A stretch of 64,000 nt of DNA from NCBI RefSeq assembly GCF_003598715.1, contig NZ_QZFU01000019.1:434001-498000 (forward strand), given 5' to 3'. Numbering within the stretch: the stretch's first letter is position 1; each line of letters begins with the position of its first letter. Below the pieces are notes generated by a model. It did no database searches. It was not told where the DNA came from and saw only the letters and a program-made list of their open reading frames with translations. The translations under genes and the position numbers were made by a program. Of the stretch, positions 1 to 10,366 are shown one piece after another. Origin of the DNA: Nocardia panacis. GTDB lineage: Bacteria > Actinomycetota > Actinomycetes > Mycobacteriales > Mycobacteriaceae.

Positions 1-459
1 CGACAGGGTGCCGTAGGTGCGGTCGTGCAGATGTTCGGCGCCGAGACTCTCCAGCATGTCGATGGCGCGCTCGGTGTCGACCTCGTCGTAGCGCTCCCGC
101 CAGCGGCCGAGCACCGCGTACCCGGCCGAGACCACCAGATCGCCGACCTTCTCCTCCGTCGGCACCCGCGCGGCCACGGCCGCCGAGGACAATCCGATGC
201 GCGGACGCAGTTCACTGATATCGACCCGGCCGAGCCGCTCGCCGAGCAGGTGGGCCTTGCCGGAGGTGGGATGGATATCGGCCGCGGCGATCCGCAGCAG
301 CGAGGTCTTGCCCGCGCCGTTCGGGCCGAGGATCACCCAGCGTTCGTCGAGTTCGACCTGCCAGGTGACCGGGCCGACCAGGGTGCGGCCCGAGCGTCGG
401 ATCTTGACGTCGGTGAAGTCGATAAGAAGATCGGGATCGGGTTGCGACACGCGCTCCAT
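1..459 (-). CDS. ABC transporter ATP-binding protein, partial
   Basis: This is the N-terminal 153 codons of an ATP-binding cassette protein; the rest lies beyond the left edge. The ATG at 459 opens a protein with a Walker A motif, GPNGAGKTSLL, at about residues 44-54, followed by a Q-loop region and the start of the helical domain. No membrane segment is visible, so it should be the cytoplasmic ATPase subunit of a transporter or an ABC-F-like protein. Its position two to three genes upstream of serB and ctaD matches the M. tuberculosis Rv3041c neighbourhood, where an ATPase gene precedes serB2 (established synteny, recalled). The Walker A match is direct; the substrate is unknown. Confidence 0.85.
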   Translation of the reverse strand, partial: MERVSQPDPDLLIDFTDVKIRRSGRTLVGPVTWQVELDERWVILGPNGAGKTSLLRIAAADIHPTSGKAHLLGERLGRVDISELRPRIGLSSAAVAARVPTEEKVGDLVVSAGYAVLGRWRERYDEVDTERAIDMLESLGAEHLHDRTYGTLS

Positions 460-531
460 CTTGGCCCACCTCGCACCCTGCGTGCCACCGCGGGCGGGGG
501 GCGCGCCGGATCGTTCCGGGCAGACGGGGGG

Positions 532-711
532 TCAGCGACAGGTGCCGTTGTGGTCGGGCAGCCGGCGACCGGGGGAAAGGCCCTGGCCGCCACGGATATT
601 CGGGTGGTCGGAACCCTCCGGGTCCCGCGAGCGGAACAGGCGGGCGACGATCAGCGCGATTGGCACCGAGCACACCGCCCAGATGGCCAGGACTACCAGT
701 AGCGTCGTCAT
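532..711 (-). CDS. Small single-span membrane protein
   Basis: A 59-residue reading frame from the ATG at 711. The first 22 residues form one strongly hydrophobic segment (LLVVLAIWAVCSVPIALIVA) followed by a basic, glycine- and proline-rich tail (RLFRSRDPEG onward). The pattern is that of a tail-out single-pass membrane protein with no recognisable family. An in-frame start further upstream at 768 exists but would put a charged stretch before the helix, so 711 is preferred. It sits between the Pth2-like gene and the ABC ATPase on the same strand and may be co-transcribed with them. Function unknown. Confidence 0.6.
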   Translation of the reverse strand: MTTLLVVLAIWAVCSVPIALIVARLFRSRDPEGSDHPNIRGGQGLSPGRRLPDHNGTCR

Positions 712-798
712 GAGACCGCGATCCCTTCCCTCGACCCCTGCATCCCAGTCATACCCGTTTCGGTCCAACGGATACCGAGTTTGCGACTCGCATCCCGT

Positions 799-1602
799 TC
801 AGCGCCCCGGAACCCGGATATGTGGCGGGTGCAGTCCCCCTATCCGGCTGCGCCACTGCGCGGCGGGCGCCGCGATGACCGTCATCGAGCCGGGCGCGAC
901 CTCGGTGAAACCCGCGTCGCGCACCGCGGTGGCGGCGCCGAGCCGGACCCGCTCGCACAACCCGCGCCACCGGTCGGCATCGGCTTCCCGCACGGCGCAG
1001 CGGAATTCGAGTTCCGACCAGTGCCGCACCGCATCGAGATCCAGCGCGCCCGCCAGCAGCATGCTCGCGTGCCCCACCTGGGCGGCGGCCTTGCCGAGGG
1101 TCATCCCCAGCGCCGAATTCACCCACAGCACCGGCAGATTCGGATCGGCGGGTCCGGGATCATCGTGTTCCAGATCGGTGCCGCCGATCTGGAGGCGTCG
1201 AATTCGCGGATCCACCTCCCCCACCGGACCGGGCACGAAGGCACGGGCCTGCGCGCCCGCCACCTCGGCGGTGACCCCGGCGACCTCGGTGGCCGCGACC
1301 CACTGCGCGCCGCGAGCCCGCCTGGCCACCTTGCGAATTCGCGACCGCTTCCAGGCGAGATAGCGCTGCGACCACTCCCCGTCCGGTCCGACTCGCTCGT
1401 CCATGCACAGCTCGACGGTCGCGGTGGCCGCGGCCGCGAGCAGCGCGCTGCGCGCCGGCGGGTCCGCCTTGGGCAGGTGCAGCACCAACTGCATGGCCTG
1501 CACATGCGCCGGATCGGCCGGGTCCGCTCTGTCGCCGTATCCCGCGGCCAATTCCGCGTAGCGCAGGCGGAAACCCTCGGTCTCGCAGTCGAGCTCCGAC
1601 AT
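799..1602 (-). CDS. Peptidyl-tRNA hydrolase 2-like protein
   Basis: A 267-residue protein. The C-terminal half carries the segment LGKAAAQVGHASMLLAG (about residues 168-184), which resembles the Pth2 signature GKxAAQxxHA, the active-site loop of archaeal/eukaryotic-type peptidyl-tRNA hydrolase. The N-terminal half (about 130 residues, rich in W, R and A) is not part of the Pth2 core, so this is a two-part protein. Start: the ATG at 1602 shares one base with the TGA of the upstream lipoprotein gene (TGATG), so the two are translationally coupled; an earlier in-frame start at 1659 would run inside that gene. Family assignment is by motif only; activity on peptidyl-tRNA is inferred. Confidence 0.65.
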   Translation of the reverse strand: MSELDCETEGFRLRYAELAAGYGDRADPADPAHVQAMQLVLHLPKADPPARSALLAAAATATVELCMDERVGPDGEWSQRYLAWKRSRIRKVARRARGAQWVAATEVAGVTAEVAGAQARAFVPGPVGEVDPRIRRLQIGGTDLEHDDPGPADPNLPVLWVNSALGMTLGKAAAQVGHASMLLAGALDLDAVRHWSELEFRCAVREADADRWRGLCERVRLGAATAVRDAGFTEVAPGSMTVIAAPAAQWRSRIGGLHPPHIRVPGR

Positions 1603-2015
1603 CACAGCACCTTGATCGTGAGCGAGAACTTCTGCGCCGGTTCCATCCCCTGCTCCCACGGACGCGAGTAGTCGAGATTGAGCCGGGTGGCGCCGAGATC
1701 CTTGGCGACGAACCGCAGCACCGCGGTTCCGCCCGAGCCCGGCGCCACGGGCGTCTTCGGATCGGGACGGTAGTCCGGGTCGCCGTCCTCGCCGAGCACG
1801 TTCCGGTCGAGATCGGCTATGCGCCAGGCGTATCCGGTGCTCGGATTGGCGGGCAGGGTGACGCTCAACGCCTCACCCGGCCGCAGGGTGCGCTCCTGGC
1901 CGCTGTCGGTCTCGGTGACCGCGACAGCGGCGGGCGGGGCCTCGGCCCTGCCGTCGTTCTTGCCGCAGGCCACCAGGCTCACCCCGAGCAGCACTACAAC
2001 CAGGGCCTCGCGCAC
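1602..2015 (-). CDS. Lipoprotein with chagasin-type (I42) inhibitor fold
   Basis: A 137-residue exported protein. The N-terminus is a lipoprotein signal with lipobox LVAC (Cys at residue 17). The mature part contains NPSTGYAW near residue 57, the loop characteristic of the chagasin/inhibitor I42 family, and a C-terminal beta strand FSLTIKV; the length fits a single chagasin domain. These proteins bind papain-like cysteine proteases in trypanosomes; in bacteria the target is usually unknown. It would be anchored outside the cytoplasmic membrane. Its stop codon overlaps the start of the Pth2-like gene, an odd pairing of an exported and a cytosolic protein. Confidence 0.75.
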   Translation of the reverse strand: MREALVVVLLGVSLVACGKNDGRAEAPPAAVAVTETDSGQERTLRPGEALSVTLPANPSTGYAWRIADLDRNVLGEDGDPDYRPDPKTPVAPGSGGTAVLRFVAKDLGATRLNLDYSRPWEQGMEPAQKFSLTIKVL

Positions 2016-2079
2016 CCGTCCTCCGATCGCCGAATGAGCAGTGTCCGGGCCAGCCTACCGACGCGCCCCGACCACCCAC

Positions 2080-3297
2080 TCAGCCCAGCGGCACCCGGCG
2101 CAGCAGTCCGTCGCGCGCGTCGGCGGCCTCCACCTCGTCGCGGGTGACGCCGAGAATGAACAGCACCGCGTCCAGGAACGGATGCGACAGCGCCGCGTCG
2201 GCCACCTCGCGCAGCGCGGGTTTGGCGTTGAAGGCGATACCGAGACCCGCCGCGTTGAGCATGTCGATATCGTTCGCGCCGTCGCCGACGGCCACCGTCT
2301 GCTCCATCGGCACCCCGGCCTCGGCCGCGAACTTGCGCAGCGCCGTGGCCTTGTACGCGCGGTCGACGATCTCGCCGGTGACCCGCCCGGTGAGTCGCCC
2401 GTCGCGGATCTCGAGCGTATTGGCCTGGACGAAATCCAATTCCAGTTCGTGCGCCAGCGGCTCGATCACCTGCCGAAAACCGCCGGAGACCACACCGCAC
2501 CGGAATCCGAGCCTGCGCAGCGTGCGAATGGTGGTACGCGCGCCTGGCGTCAACTCGATCCGCTCGGCGACCTCCTCGATCACCGACTCGTCCAAACCGG
2601 CCAGCGTCGCCACCCGCTGCCGCAGCGATTCGGCGAAATCCAGCTCGCCGCGCATGGCCGCCTCGGTGACCCGCCTGACCTCGTCCTCCACCCCCGCGTG
2701 CGCGGCCAGCATCTCGATGACCTCGCCCTGGATCAGGGTGGAGTCCACATCGAAAACGATGAGCCGCTTGTTGCGTCGCGCCAGTCCGGCCCGCTCCACG
2801 GCCACGTCGACCCGCTCGGCCACCGCCACGTCGGCCAGCGCGGTGCGCAGGCTCGAATCGGTGTCGGCCCCGGTGTCGGTGGCGGTGACCAACAGCTCCA
2901 TCCCGGTGACGGGATAGTCGGCGATCCCGCGGATGGAATCGATATTCGCGCCGAGCGCCGCCAACCGCCGGGAGATGGCGCTGAAGGCGCGGGCGGTGAC
3001 CGGATTGCCCAGGACGACCACGGCGTGGGTCGACACGGGTTGGCGCACCGACGTGGCGTCCACCTCGACATCGACGTGCATGCCGACGGTGTTCATCGCC
3101 TCCTCGAGTTCGTCCTGTAGCGACTCGGGATCATTCGGGCAGGTGATGAGCACGCCGAGGGTGAGTTTGCCCCGGATGACGACCTGTTCGACATCGAGCA
3201 GGCTCACCTGGTGTCGCGACATGGCCGCGAGCAGTACCGAGGTGACGCCGGGCCGGTCGGGTCCGGTGACGGTGACGAGAACGGTGGTGTCGGCCAC
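2080..3297 (-). CDS. serB: Phosphoserine phosphatase with tandem ACT domains
   Basis: Last step of serine biosynthesis: hydrolysis of O-phosphoserine to serine. The protein has two N-terminal ACT-type regulatory domains (about residues 5-80 and 90-170) and a C-terminal HAD phosphatase domain. HAD motif I is DVDSTLIQGE at about 182-191 (first Asp is the nucleophile), and motif IV is GDGANDIDML. The length, 405 residues, matches mycobacterial SerB2. Start: a GTG at 3297 follows GGAG by five bases; the in-frame GTG at 3315 lies within that leader. It sits directly downstream of ctaD on the same strand but behind a strong hairpin, so it probably has its own promoter or depends on read-through. 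Confidence 0.95.
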   Translation of the reverse strand: MADTTVLVTVTGPDRPGVTSVLLAAMSRHQVSLLDVEQVVIRGKLTLGVLITCPNDPESLQDELEEAMNTVGMHVDVEVDATSVRQPVSTHAVVVLGNPVTARAFSAISRRLAALGANIDSIRGIADYPVTGMELLVTATDTGADTDSSLRTALADVAVAERVDVAVERAGLARRNKRLIVFDVDSTLIQGEVIEMLAAHAGVEDEVRRVTEAAMRGELDFAESLRQRVATLAGLDESVIEEVAERIELTPGARTTIRTLRRLGFRCGVVSGGFRQVIEPLAHELELDFVQANTLEIRDGRLTGRVTGEIVDRAYKATALRKFAAEAGVPMEQTVAVGDGANDIDMLNAAGLGIAFNAKPALREVADAALSHPFLDAVLFILGVTRDEVEAADARDGLLRRVPLG

Positions 3298-3381
3298 ATC
3301 AGCTCCAAGAATCACGATTTGCCGTCCCTGTGCTCGACCCCGTTGTCAGTTCGCTCGGGCGGAAATTCTCTCCACAAACGA

Positions 3382-3415
3382 GTGTGCACCCGCTGATGGC
3401 CCAGCGGGTGCACAC
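3382..3415 (-). terminator. Hairpin terminator after ctaD
   Basis: A perfect 14-bp inverted repeat (arm GTGTGCACCCGCTG at 3382-3395 and its complement at 3402-3415) with a six-base loop lies 14 bases past the ctaD stop, between ctaD and serB. It is followed on the minus strand by a T-containing stretch but no long T run. Confidence 0.75.
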
Positions 3416-3429
3416 CCCTTATTCGACTG

Positions 3430-5172
<1,743 letters not shown>

Positions 5173-5396
5173 TGATCCTCCTGAACGGTGCCTTCTTAGG
5201 TCGCTACCCGGTTACCGGAACAGACGACAGTTCGCTTTCGCTCCTGCGATCGTAAACCGTACTGCCACAGCGCCCCGCACCGGTCCTACTCTGTGTCGTA
5301 GTTTGACGGCGGAACCAGATCGATGCAATAGCGGGCGGGCGCCGAGACGTGGTGGCGTGCGAATACGCCGAGGACTTTGCCTGTACCCTCTCCCGC

Positions 5397-6464
5397 ATGC
5401 CGGTGAGCGACGTCGTACGCACCCGTATTCGCCCGACCATCCAGCCCGCGAAAGGTATTGCCGCGGCGGCGCTGTCGAGTCTGCTGCTACTCGCCGGCTG
5501 CGGTCAGCAGGACAATGCGAGTTCGATCGTGCGAACCACCACCAATATCGCGGGGGCCGCGGTGATGGGTATCGATCGCGACACCACCCACGCCTGCGCG
5601 CTGCCGTCCGCGCCCGATCCCGCGACGGGTCCCACCCGCACCATCACCCATCTCGCGGGGTCCTCCGAGGTGCCCGCCGATCCGCAGCGCATCGTGGCGC
5701 TGACCACCGCCGCCCTCGACGCCGCCTGCGCACTCGGCCTGTGGGAGCGGGTCGTCGGCGCGGTGACCGGCGACGGGCCGCTGCCACAGCCGCAGTATCT
5801 GGGCTACGGCCTGCGGAAGGTCCCCGGCGTCGGCGCCATCGCACAGCCCGACCCGGCCAAGATCGCCGAACTGCGTCCGGACCTGATCATCGGCGATATC
5901 CCCACGACCACAGCGGGTTCCGATCGGCTCGGCACCATCGCGCCCACCGTGCTGGTCGGCAAGCCGGAGAGTTGGCAGGCCGAATTCACCGCCATCGCCG
6001 CGGCGATGGGCCGCCGGGACGCCGCCACCGCGGCATTGGATGCCTACCGCACCGAAGCCGCTCAGATCGGCACGGCGATCACCTCGACGCAGACCCAGGC
6101 GTCGATCATTCGCTTCGGCGCGGATTCCCTTCAGGTCCAGGGCGATGACACCTTCGCCGCGCAGGTGTTCGCCGATTCCGGCGCGCAGCGGCCCACCGCG
6201 CAGCGCCGCCCCTCCTTCGATGTGCGATCGGGCGATTTCGACCTCATCGAGGGCGATCTCATCTACATCCTGTTCGCGGGCGAGGCGGGCAAGAAGCACG
6301 GCGAACAGGTCATGCGCACCGACGAGTGGAAGAACCTGGGCGCGGCGCTGGACCGACGCACCTTCATCATGGACGACTCGGTATGGCACGGACGCGGGCT
6401 GACCGCCGCCCGCGCGCTGCTCACCGATATCCGCAATACGCTCAACGGATTCGTGACCGATTAG
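5397..6464 (+). CDS. fecB: FecB-like iron-siderophore binding lipoprotein
   Basis: A 355-residue periplasmic binding protein of the FecB/BtuF type. The N-terminus has a hydrophobic signal with lipobox LLAGC (Cys about residue 35); the mature domain has DPQRIVALT and the helical-backbone pattern KIAELRPDLIIGD typical of class III solute-binding proteins. It should be tethered outside the membrane and deliver or sequester ferric siderophores or heme. The ATG at 5397 places the signal peptide properly; an upstream in-frame start at 5349 would add 16 non-signal residues. Divergent from ctaD as in M. tuberculosis Rv3044. I see no clear IdeR box upstream. Its stop overlaps the next convergent gene by a few bases. 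Confidence 0.85.
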   Translation: MPVSDVVRTRIRPTIQPAKGIAAAALSSLLLLAGCGQQDNASSIVRTTTNIAGAAVMGIDRDTTHACALPSAPDPATGPTRTITHLAGSSEVPADPQRIVALTTAALDAACALGLWERVVGAVTGDGPLPQPQYLGYGLRKVPGVGAIAQPDPAKIAELRPDLIIGDIPTTTAGSDRLGTIAPTVLVGKPESWQAEFTAIAAAMGRRDAATAALDAYRTEAAQIGTAITSTQTQASIIRFGADSLQVQGDDTFAAQVFADSGAQRPTAQRRPSFDVRSGDFDLIEGDLIYILFAGEAGKKHGEQVMRTDEWKNLGAALDRRTFIMDDSVWHGRGLTAARALLTDIRNTLNGFVTD

Positions 6465-7411
6465 TTCGGGAACAGCTGCAGGACCTGGTACATGATCTGG
6501 ACGAGTGAACTCTCGTCCTTGCCGCCGAGCCAGACGGCAGGCGCCAGCGGGCCGTCCTCGCCATCGGCGTAGGCGGGACCGACCTGAACCTCCAGGTACG
6601 GCGAACCATTGCCCTCGTGGCGGTACACCGTGTGATCGGCGATCAGCACCGGTTCGCCCGCCTCCAGCGCCCGCTGCGACTGGTATTCGTAGAGCAGCGC
6701 GAATTCTGTTCCGCCGTACGGCAGCGCGCACGCGTACAACTGCTGCTTGTCGGGATCGACGGTGGCGGCCAGGCGCGGGGTGACGGCGCACGGATCGGCG
6801 CCGGTGAGCACCGTACGAACCGTCGGGATCGAATCCTCTTGACGCGGTTGCTGTTTCCAAGCGGCCACGGCCGTGCGGGACACCGCCTCGGCGGCCGGAC
6901 ACGGCTCGATACCGCGCGGCACCGTGACCGAGATCGAAAAGCCCGCGTGCGCCGGGAATTTCGTATTGACGGTGCAGGCGCGGTCGCCGGTGGGCGGGAC
7001 CTGCTTGTCGGCGCGGGTGTCCTTGTCCGCGATGACCAGGGCCGTCGCCCCGTCGAAGTGTTTGGTGGTGCCGACCCGCGCGCCCAACTCGTCCACCGTG
7101 CCCGCCAGCACCCGCAGGTCGACCCGGACGACACCCCTGGGCTGATCCGAATCCAGTTCGGCCGCGCAGGAATCCAGACCCTTCACCGCGACGGTGCGCA
7201 CCGCGCCGAGCGGCGCGAGCCCGGCCCGCGGCAGCAGCGCGCACGGGTCGATGGCGCGCGCCCGCTCATAGACCGACCAGTACTGCGCGGTGTTCTGCGG
7301 CGCGGCGGCCCAGAAGTCGGCGGGCGCGGCCGACGACTGCGCCGCCTCGCCCCTACCGCACGCGACCGCGGTGACCAGCAACGCCGCGATCATCGCCAGC
7401 CATCGAACCAT
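6461..7411 (-). CDS. DUF3558-like lipoprotein with duplicated DPC module
   Basis: A 316-residue lipoprotein. Signal MVRWLAMIAALLVTAVACG gives a lipobox TAVAC, with Cys near residue 18. The mature part contains two similar modules: DPCALLPRAGL with later Cys residues near residue 60, and ADPCAVTPRLA with a following YACALPYG near residue 205. The DPCxL opening resembles the actinobacterial DUF3558 lipoproteins, so this may be a tandem duplication of that fold. Four conserved cysteines suggest one disulfide per module. Start at 7411 is chosen because it begins the signal peptide; the frame is open for 81 more codons upstream but without signal character. Role unknown; likely a cell-envelope component. 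Confidence 0.75.
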   Translation of the reverse strand: MVRWLAMIAALLVTAVACGRGEAAQSSAAPADFWAAAPQNTAQYWSVYERARAIDPCALLPRAGLAPLGAVRTVAVKGLDSCAAELDSDQPRGVVRVDLRVLAGTVDELGARVGTTKHFDGATALVIADKDTRADKQVPPTGDRACTVNTKFPAHAGFSISVTVPRGIEPCPAAEAVSRTAVAAWKQQPRQEDSIPTVRTVLTGADPCAVTPRLAATVDPDKQQLYACALPYGGTEFALLYEYQSQRALEAGEPVLIADHTVYRHEGNGSPYLEVQVGPAYADGEDGPLAPAVWLGGKDESSLVQIMYQVLQLFPN

Positions 7412-7559
7412 CGAGTCCTCCACCACGAAACGTGAGAAGCCCACCGACAATGTCGGATCTGCGGACGCGACCACTCGCGGTCGCGCCCGCAACCCTATCC
7501 CCTGTGGGGACGCTGTCGGCGAAGCCGTCCGCAGACCCGCGCATGGCCGGAGATATGCC

Positions 7560-8522
7560 TCAGAACTCCCAGTCCTCGTCCTCGGTATTGACCGCCTTGC
7601 CGATGACATAGCTGGAACCCGAACCGGAGAAGAAGTCGTGGTTCTCGTCGGCATTGGGTGAGAGTGCCGACAGGATGGCCGGATTCACCTCGCACTCGTC
7701 CTTCGGGAACAGGCCCTCGTAGCCGAGATTCATCAGCGCCTTGTTCGCGTTGTAGCGCAGGAACTTCTTGACGTCCTCGGTCAGGCCGACCTCGTCGTAG
7801 AGGTCCTGGGTGTACTCGACCTCGTTGTCGTAGAGCTCGAACAGCAACTCGAAGGTGTAGCTCTTGAGCTCCTCGCGCTCGGCTTCGGAGACCAGTTCCA
7901 GGCCGCGCTGAAACTTGTAGCCGATGTAGTAGCCGTGCACCGCCTCGTCGCGAATGATGAGCCGGATCATATCGGCGGTATTGGTCAGCTTGGCCCGCGA
8001 GGACCAGTGCATCGGCAGGTAGAACCCGGAGTAGAACAGGAAGCTCTCCAGCAGGGTGGAGGCCACCTTGCGCTTGAGCGGGTCCTCGCCGCGGTAGTAG
8101 TCGAGCACGATCTCGGCCTTGCGCTGCAGGTTGCGGTTCTCCTCCGACCAGCGGAACGCCTCGTCGATCTCGCGGCTCGAGCACAGCGTGGAGAAGATCG
8201 AGCTGTAGCTCTTGGCGTGCACCGATTCCATGAAGGCGATATTGGTGAGCACCGCCTCCTCGTGCGGGGTCAGCGCATCGGGGATCAGGCTGACCGCGCC
8301 GACGGTGCCCTGGATGGTGTCGAGCAGGGTCAAACCGGTGAAGACCCGCATGGTGAGCTGCTTCTCGACGGCGGTGAGGGTGCTCCAGGACGGGATGTCA
8401 TTGGATACCGGCACCTTCTCGGGCAACCAGAAGTTGCCGGTCAGCCGGTCCCACACCTCGGCGTCCTTCTCGTCGGGCACCCGATTCCAATTGATGGCCG
8501 ACACCCGATCGATGAGTTTCAT
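7560..8522 (-). CDS. nrdF: Ribonucleotide reductase class Ib beta subunit
   Basis: Small, radical-generating subunit of the aerobic NrdEF reductase that makes deoxyribonucleotides. It is 320 residues; the ATG at 8522 follows GGAGG. Metal ligands are visible in order: Asp in TLLDTIQG, Glu and His in FMESVHAKSY (the Tyr here is the radical site), Glu in LLESFLFYSG, and Glu/His in RDEAVHGYY. The acidic C-terminus EDEDWEF is the tail that docks on NrdE. It is separated from nrdHIE by two unrelated plus-strand genes and has its own promoter with two NrdR-type boxes at 8589-8636. Confidence 0.97.
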   Translation of the reverse strand: MKLIDRVSAINWNRVPDEKDAEVWDRLTGNFWLPEKVPVSNDIPSWSTLTAVEKQLTMRVFTGLTLLDTIQGTVGAVSLIPDALTPHEEAVLTNIAFMESVHAKSYSSIFSTLCSSREIDEAFRWSEENRNLQRKAEIVLDYYRGEDPLKRKVASTLLESFLFYSGFYLPMHWSSRAKLTNTADMIRLIIRDEAVHGYYIGYKFQRGLELVSEAEREELKSYTFELLFELYDNEVEYTQDLYDEVGLTEDVKKFLRYNANKALMNLGYEGLFPKDECEVNPAILSALSPNADENHDFFSGSGSSYVIGKAVNTEDEDWEF

Positions 8523-8588
8523 CCTGCCTCCACGCCCTTTCGCAGCCCGTTCCGAACACGCCGCCGTCACGAATTACCTCGCCCCAGA

Positions 8589-8636
8589 ACACTACTCCTT
8601 GTGGGTGATAACTCCGCACAGCACAACACCTTGTGT
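8589..8636 (-). promoter_or_regulatory. Tandem NrdR boxes upstream of nrdF
   Basis: Two 16-bp sites, ACACTACTCCTTGTGG at 8589-8604 and GCACAACACCTTGTGT at 8621-8636, both fit the NrdR consensus CACWA-N4-TWGTG in all ten outer positions. Their starts are 32 bp apart, about three helical turns, the spacing known for NrdR. They lie 67-114 bp before the nrdF start and should mediate ATP/dATP-dependent repression. Confidence 0.85.
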
Positions 8637-8922
8637 CGCTGCGGTGAATATCACGTATGGAGAGAAGCTCAGCGGCCTTCGATTCGCGGCCCCTATTGTG
8701 CGGCATGGGTCCGGCCGGAAGCACATCGATCCCCGTTGTGTCGCTGAAAGTTAGCGGGACTATTGTGAGAGGGCGCTGCCGTGCGGTTTCCCCTGGCCAT
8801 CAATCGATTTGCTGGCCAGGGTGGCGAATCCCGCTGCCCACCACGGCAATCTGTGGTGGAGAGTTCGGATATTCACCATCGCTTTCGCCCTCGTCGCCGA
8901 TAGCTGTAAGTTAGCGTTGGGC
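8637..8922. other. Intergenic region between nrdF and glycosyltransferase
   Basis: About 290 bases between the nrdF NrdR boxes and the glycosyltransferase start. No open frame here looks coding. It must hold the nrdF promoter (minus strand) and the glycosyltransferase promoter (plus strand). The short sequence AAGTTAGCG occurs twice, near 8748 and 8908; I cannot assign a role. Confidence 0.5.
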
Positions 8923-10278
8923 ATGACCAAAATACTGGCCTGCACCGCACCGGTTCACGGGCATCTGTACCCGATCGCACCGGTCCTCGCCGAGCTGGTA
9001 TCGCGCGGACACGAGGTCACCGCGCTGACGCTGCCCGGCGTCGAAGAAGACTTGGCCCCCTTGGGGATCCGCACCCTGGAACTACCGCCCGAGGTGGTCG
9101 GACGCAGGCTCGACGGCTGGGGCGACCGCGCGCGCATCCTCGCGTTGCGAGCCGATGTGCACGCGCTGATCGAACGTATCCCGGCCGAGATCGAGGCGTT
9201 GCGCGCGGCCATCATCGCCGAGCGGCCGCAGGCGCTGCTGCTGGACATCACCGCCGTGGGCGCCCACATCTACGCCGCCACAAGCGGTTTGCCATGGGCC
9301 GCGTTCGCCCCCAAACTGCTGCCGCTGCCCTCGCGCGACTCCCCGCCCTACGGTCCGGGTCTCATCCCGAAACCCGGCCCGCTCGGCGGGATCCGCGACC
9401 GCGCGGTGCGCTGGGCGCTCTCGCGCCGCTGGGACAACGCCCTCCCCCGCCTCAACCACCTGCGCCAGTACTACGGATTGGATGAACTCGACCACTGCGT
9501 GGACTGTCTGCGTCAACCCCCGCTGCTGCTCAACTTCACCGCGCCGCCGTTCGAGGACGCGCACACCGACTGGCCCGCCTCGGTGCACCAGATCGGGCCG
9601 AGCCTATGGTCCCCCGACGCCGAGATCCCGGACTGGCTGGCCGAAATCGATCGACCGCTGGCCGTGGTCACCTGCTCCACCGAATTCCAGGACGACGGCA
9701 GGCTGGCCCAGCTCGCCATGGACGCGCTGGCCGACAGCGACCTGTTCACGGTCGTCACCTCGGGAGCCATTGATCCGGAATTCTTCGCCGCGCCGCGCAA
9801 TGCCAAGGTGGTGCGCTTCCTCCCGCATCATCTGCTGCTGCCTCGCGCGGCCGTGGTGGTCACCCACGGCGGTATGGGCATCACCCAGAAGGCCTTGGCC
9901 GCAGGCGTTCCGGTGTGCGTGGTCCCCTTCGGGCGCGGTCAGGCCGAGGTGGCCCGGCGGGTGGTCGGCAATGGCGCGGGCAGCCGGGTGTGCAAGCAGC
10001 GCTTGCGGATCGCGACGCTGCGGGCCGGGATCGATGCCGCGCGCGCCTGCGCCGCGGGCGCGGAGCAGGTGGCGGCGGGATTTCTCGCGGCAGGAGGTCC
10101 GAGGCGGGGCGCGGATCTGCTGGAGCAACATTTCACCCCGCCCCCGCCGCGCCGCGCGCGCACCCGCCCGCAGCGTCATCTCGACCGGCGCCGCAGGCCA
10201 CCCCTCATCGCGCCCGCCGAGCCGACACCGCTGGTCGGCCTCTCCGATGATGCCGGTCTGACCGAACTGGGGCAGTGA
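8923..10278 (+). CDS. MGT-family (GT1) glycosyltransferase
   Basis: A 451-residue GT-B glycosyltransferase. The N-terminal acceptor domain begins KILACTAPVHGHLYP, the typical GHxxP loop with the catalytic His. The C-terminal domain has FLPHHLLLPRAAVVVTHGGMGITQKALAAGVPVCVVPFGRGQ (given here in pieces: VVVTHGGMG and LAAGVPVC), the donor-nucleotide binding region of macrolide/flavonoid/sterol glucosyltransferases. After about residue 400 there is an Arg/Pro-rich, probably disordered tail not found in the core family. Start ATG 8923 precedes MTKILACT; the open frame extends upstream but through non-coding sequence. It sits between nrdF and nrdE in a two-gene plus-strand insertion; acceptor unknown. 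Confidence 0.85.
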   Translation: MTKILACTAPVHGHLYPIAPVLAELVSRGHEVTALTLPGVEEDLAPLGIRTLELPPEVVGRRLDGWGDRARILALRADVHALIERIPAEIEALRAAIIAERPQALLLDITAVGAHIYAATSGLPWAAFAPKLLPLPSRDSPPYGPGLIPKPGPLGGIRDRAVRWALSRRWDNALPRLNHLRQYYGLDELDHCVDCLRQPPLLLNFTAPPFEDAHTDWPASVHQIGPSLWSPDAEIPDWLAEIDRPLAVVTCSTEFQDDGRLAQLAMDALADSDLFTVVTSGAIDPEFFAAPRNAKVVRFLPHHLLLPRAAVVVTHGGMGITQKALAAGVPVCVVPFGRGQAEVARRVVGNGAGSRVCKQRLRIATLRAGIDAARACAAGAEQVAAGFLAAGGPRRGADLLEQHFTPPPPRRARTRPQRHLDRRRRPPLIAPAEPTPLVGLSDDAGLTELGQ

Positions 10279-10366
10279 ACATCAACGTGGCGGCAATGCT
10301 TGCCTTCGCACCGACAACTATGCACAGTGGGCAGCGATCCACCGGTCACCGATGAAGGAGATATCC

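Noticed and set aside
5173..5396. IdeR/Fur iron box upstream of fecB
   Set aside because: No sequence close to the 19-bp TTAGGTTAGGCTAACCTAA-type consensus was found.
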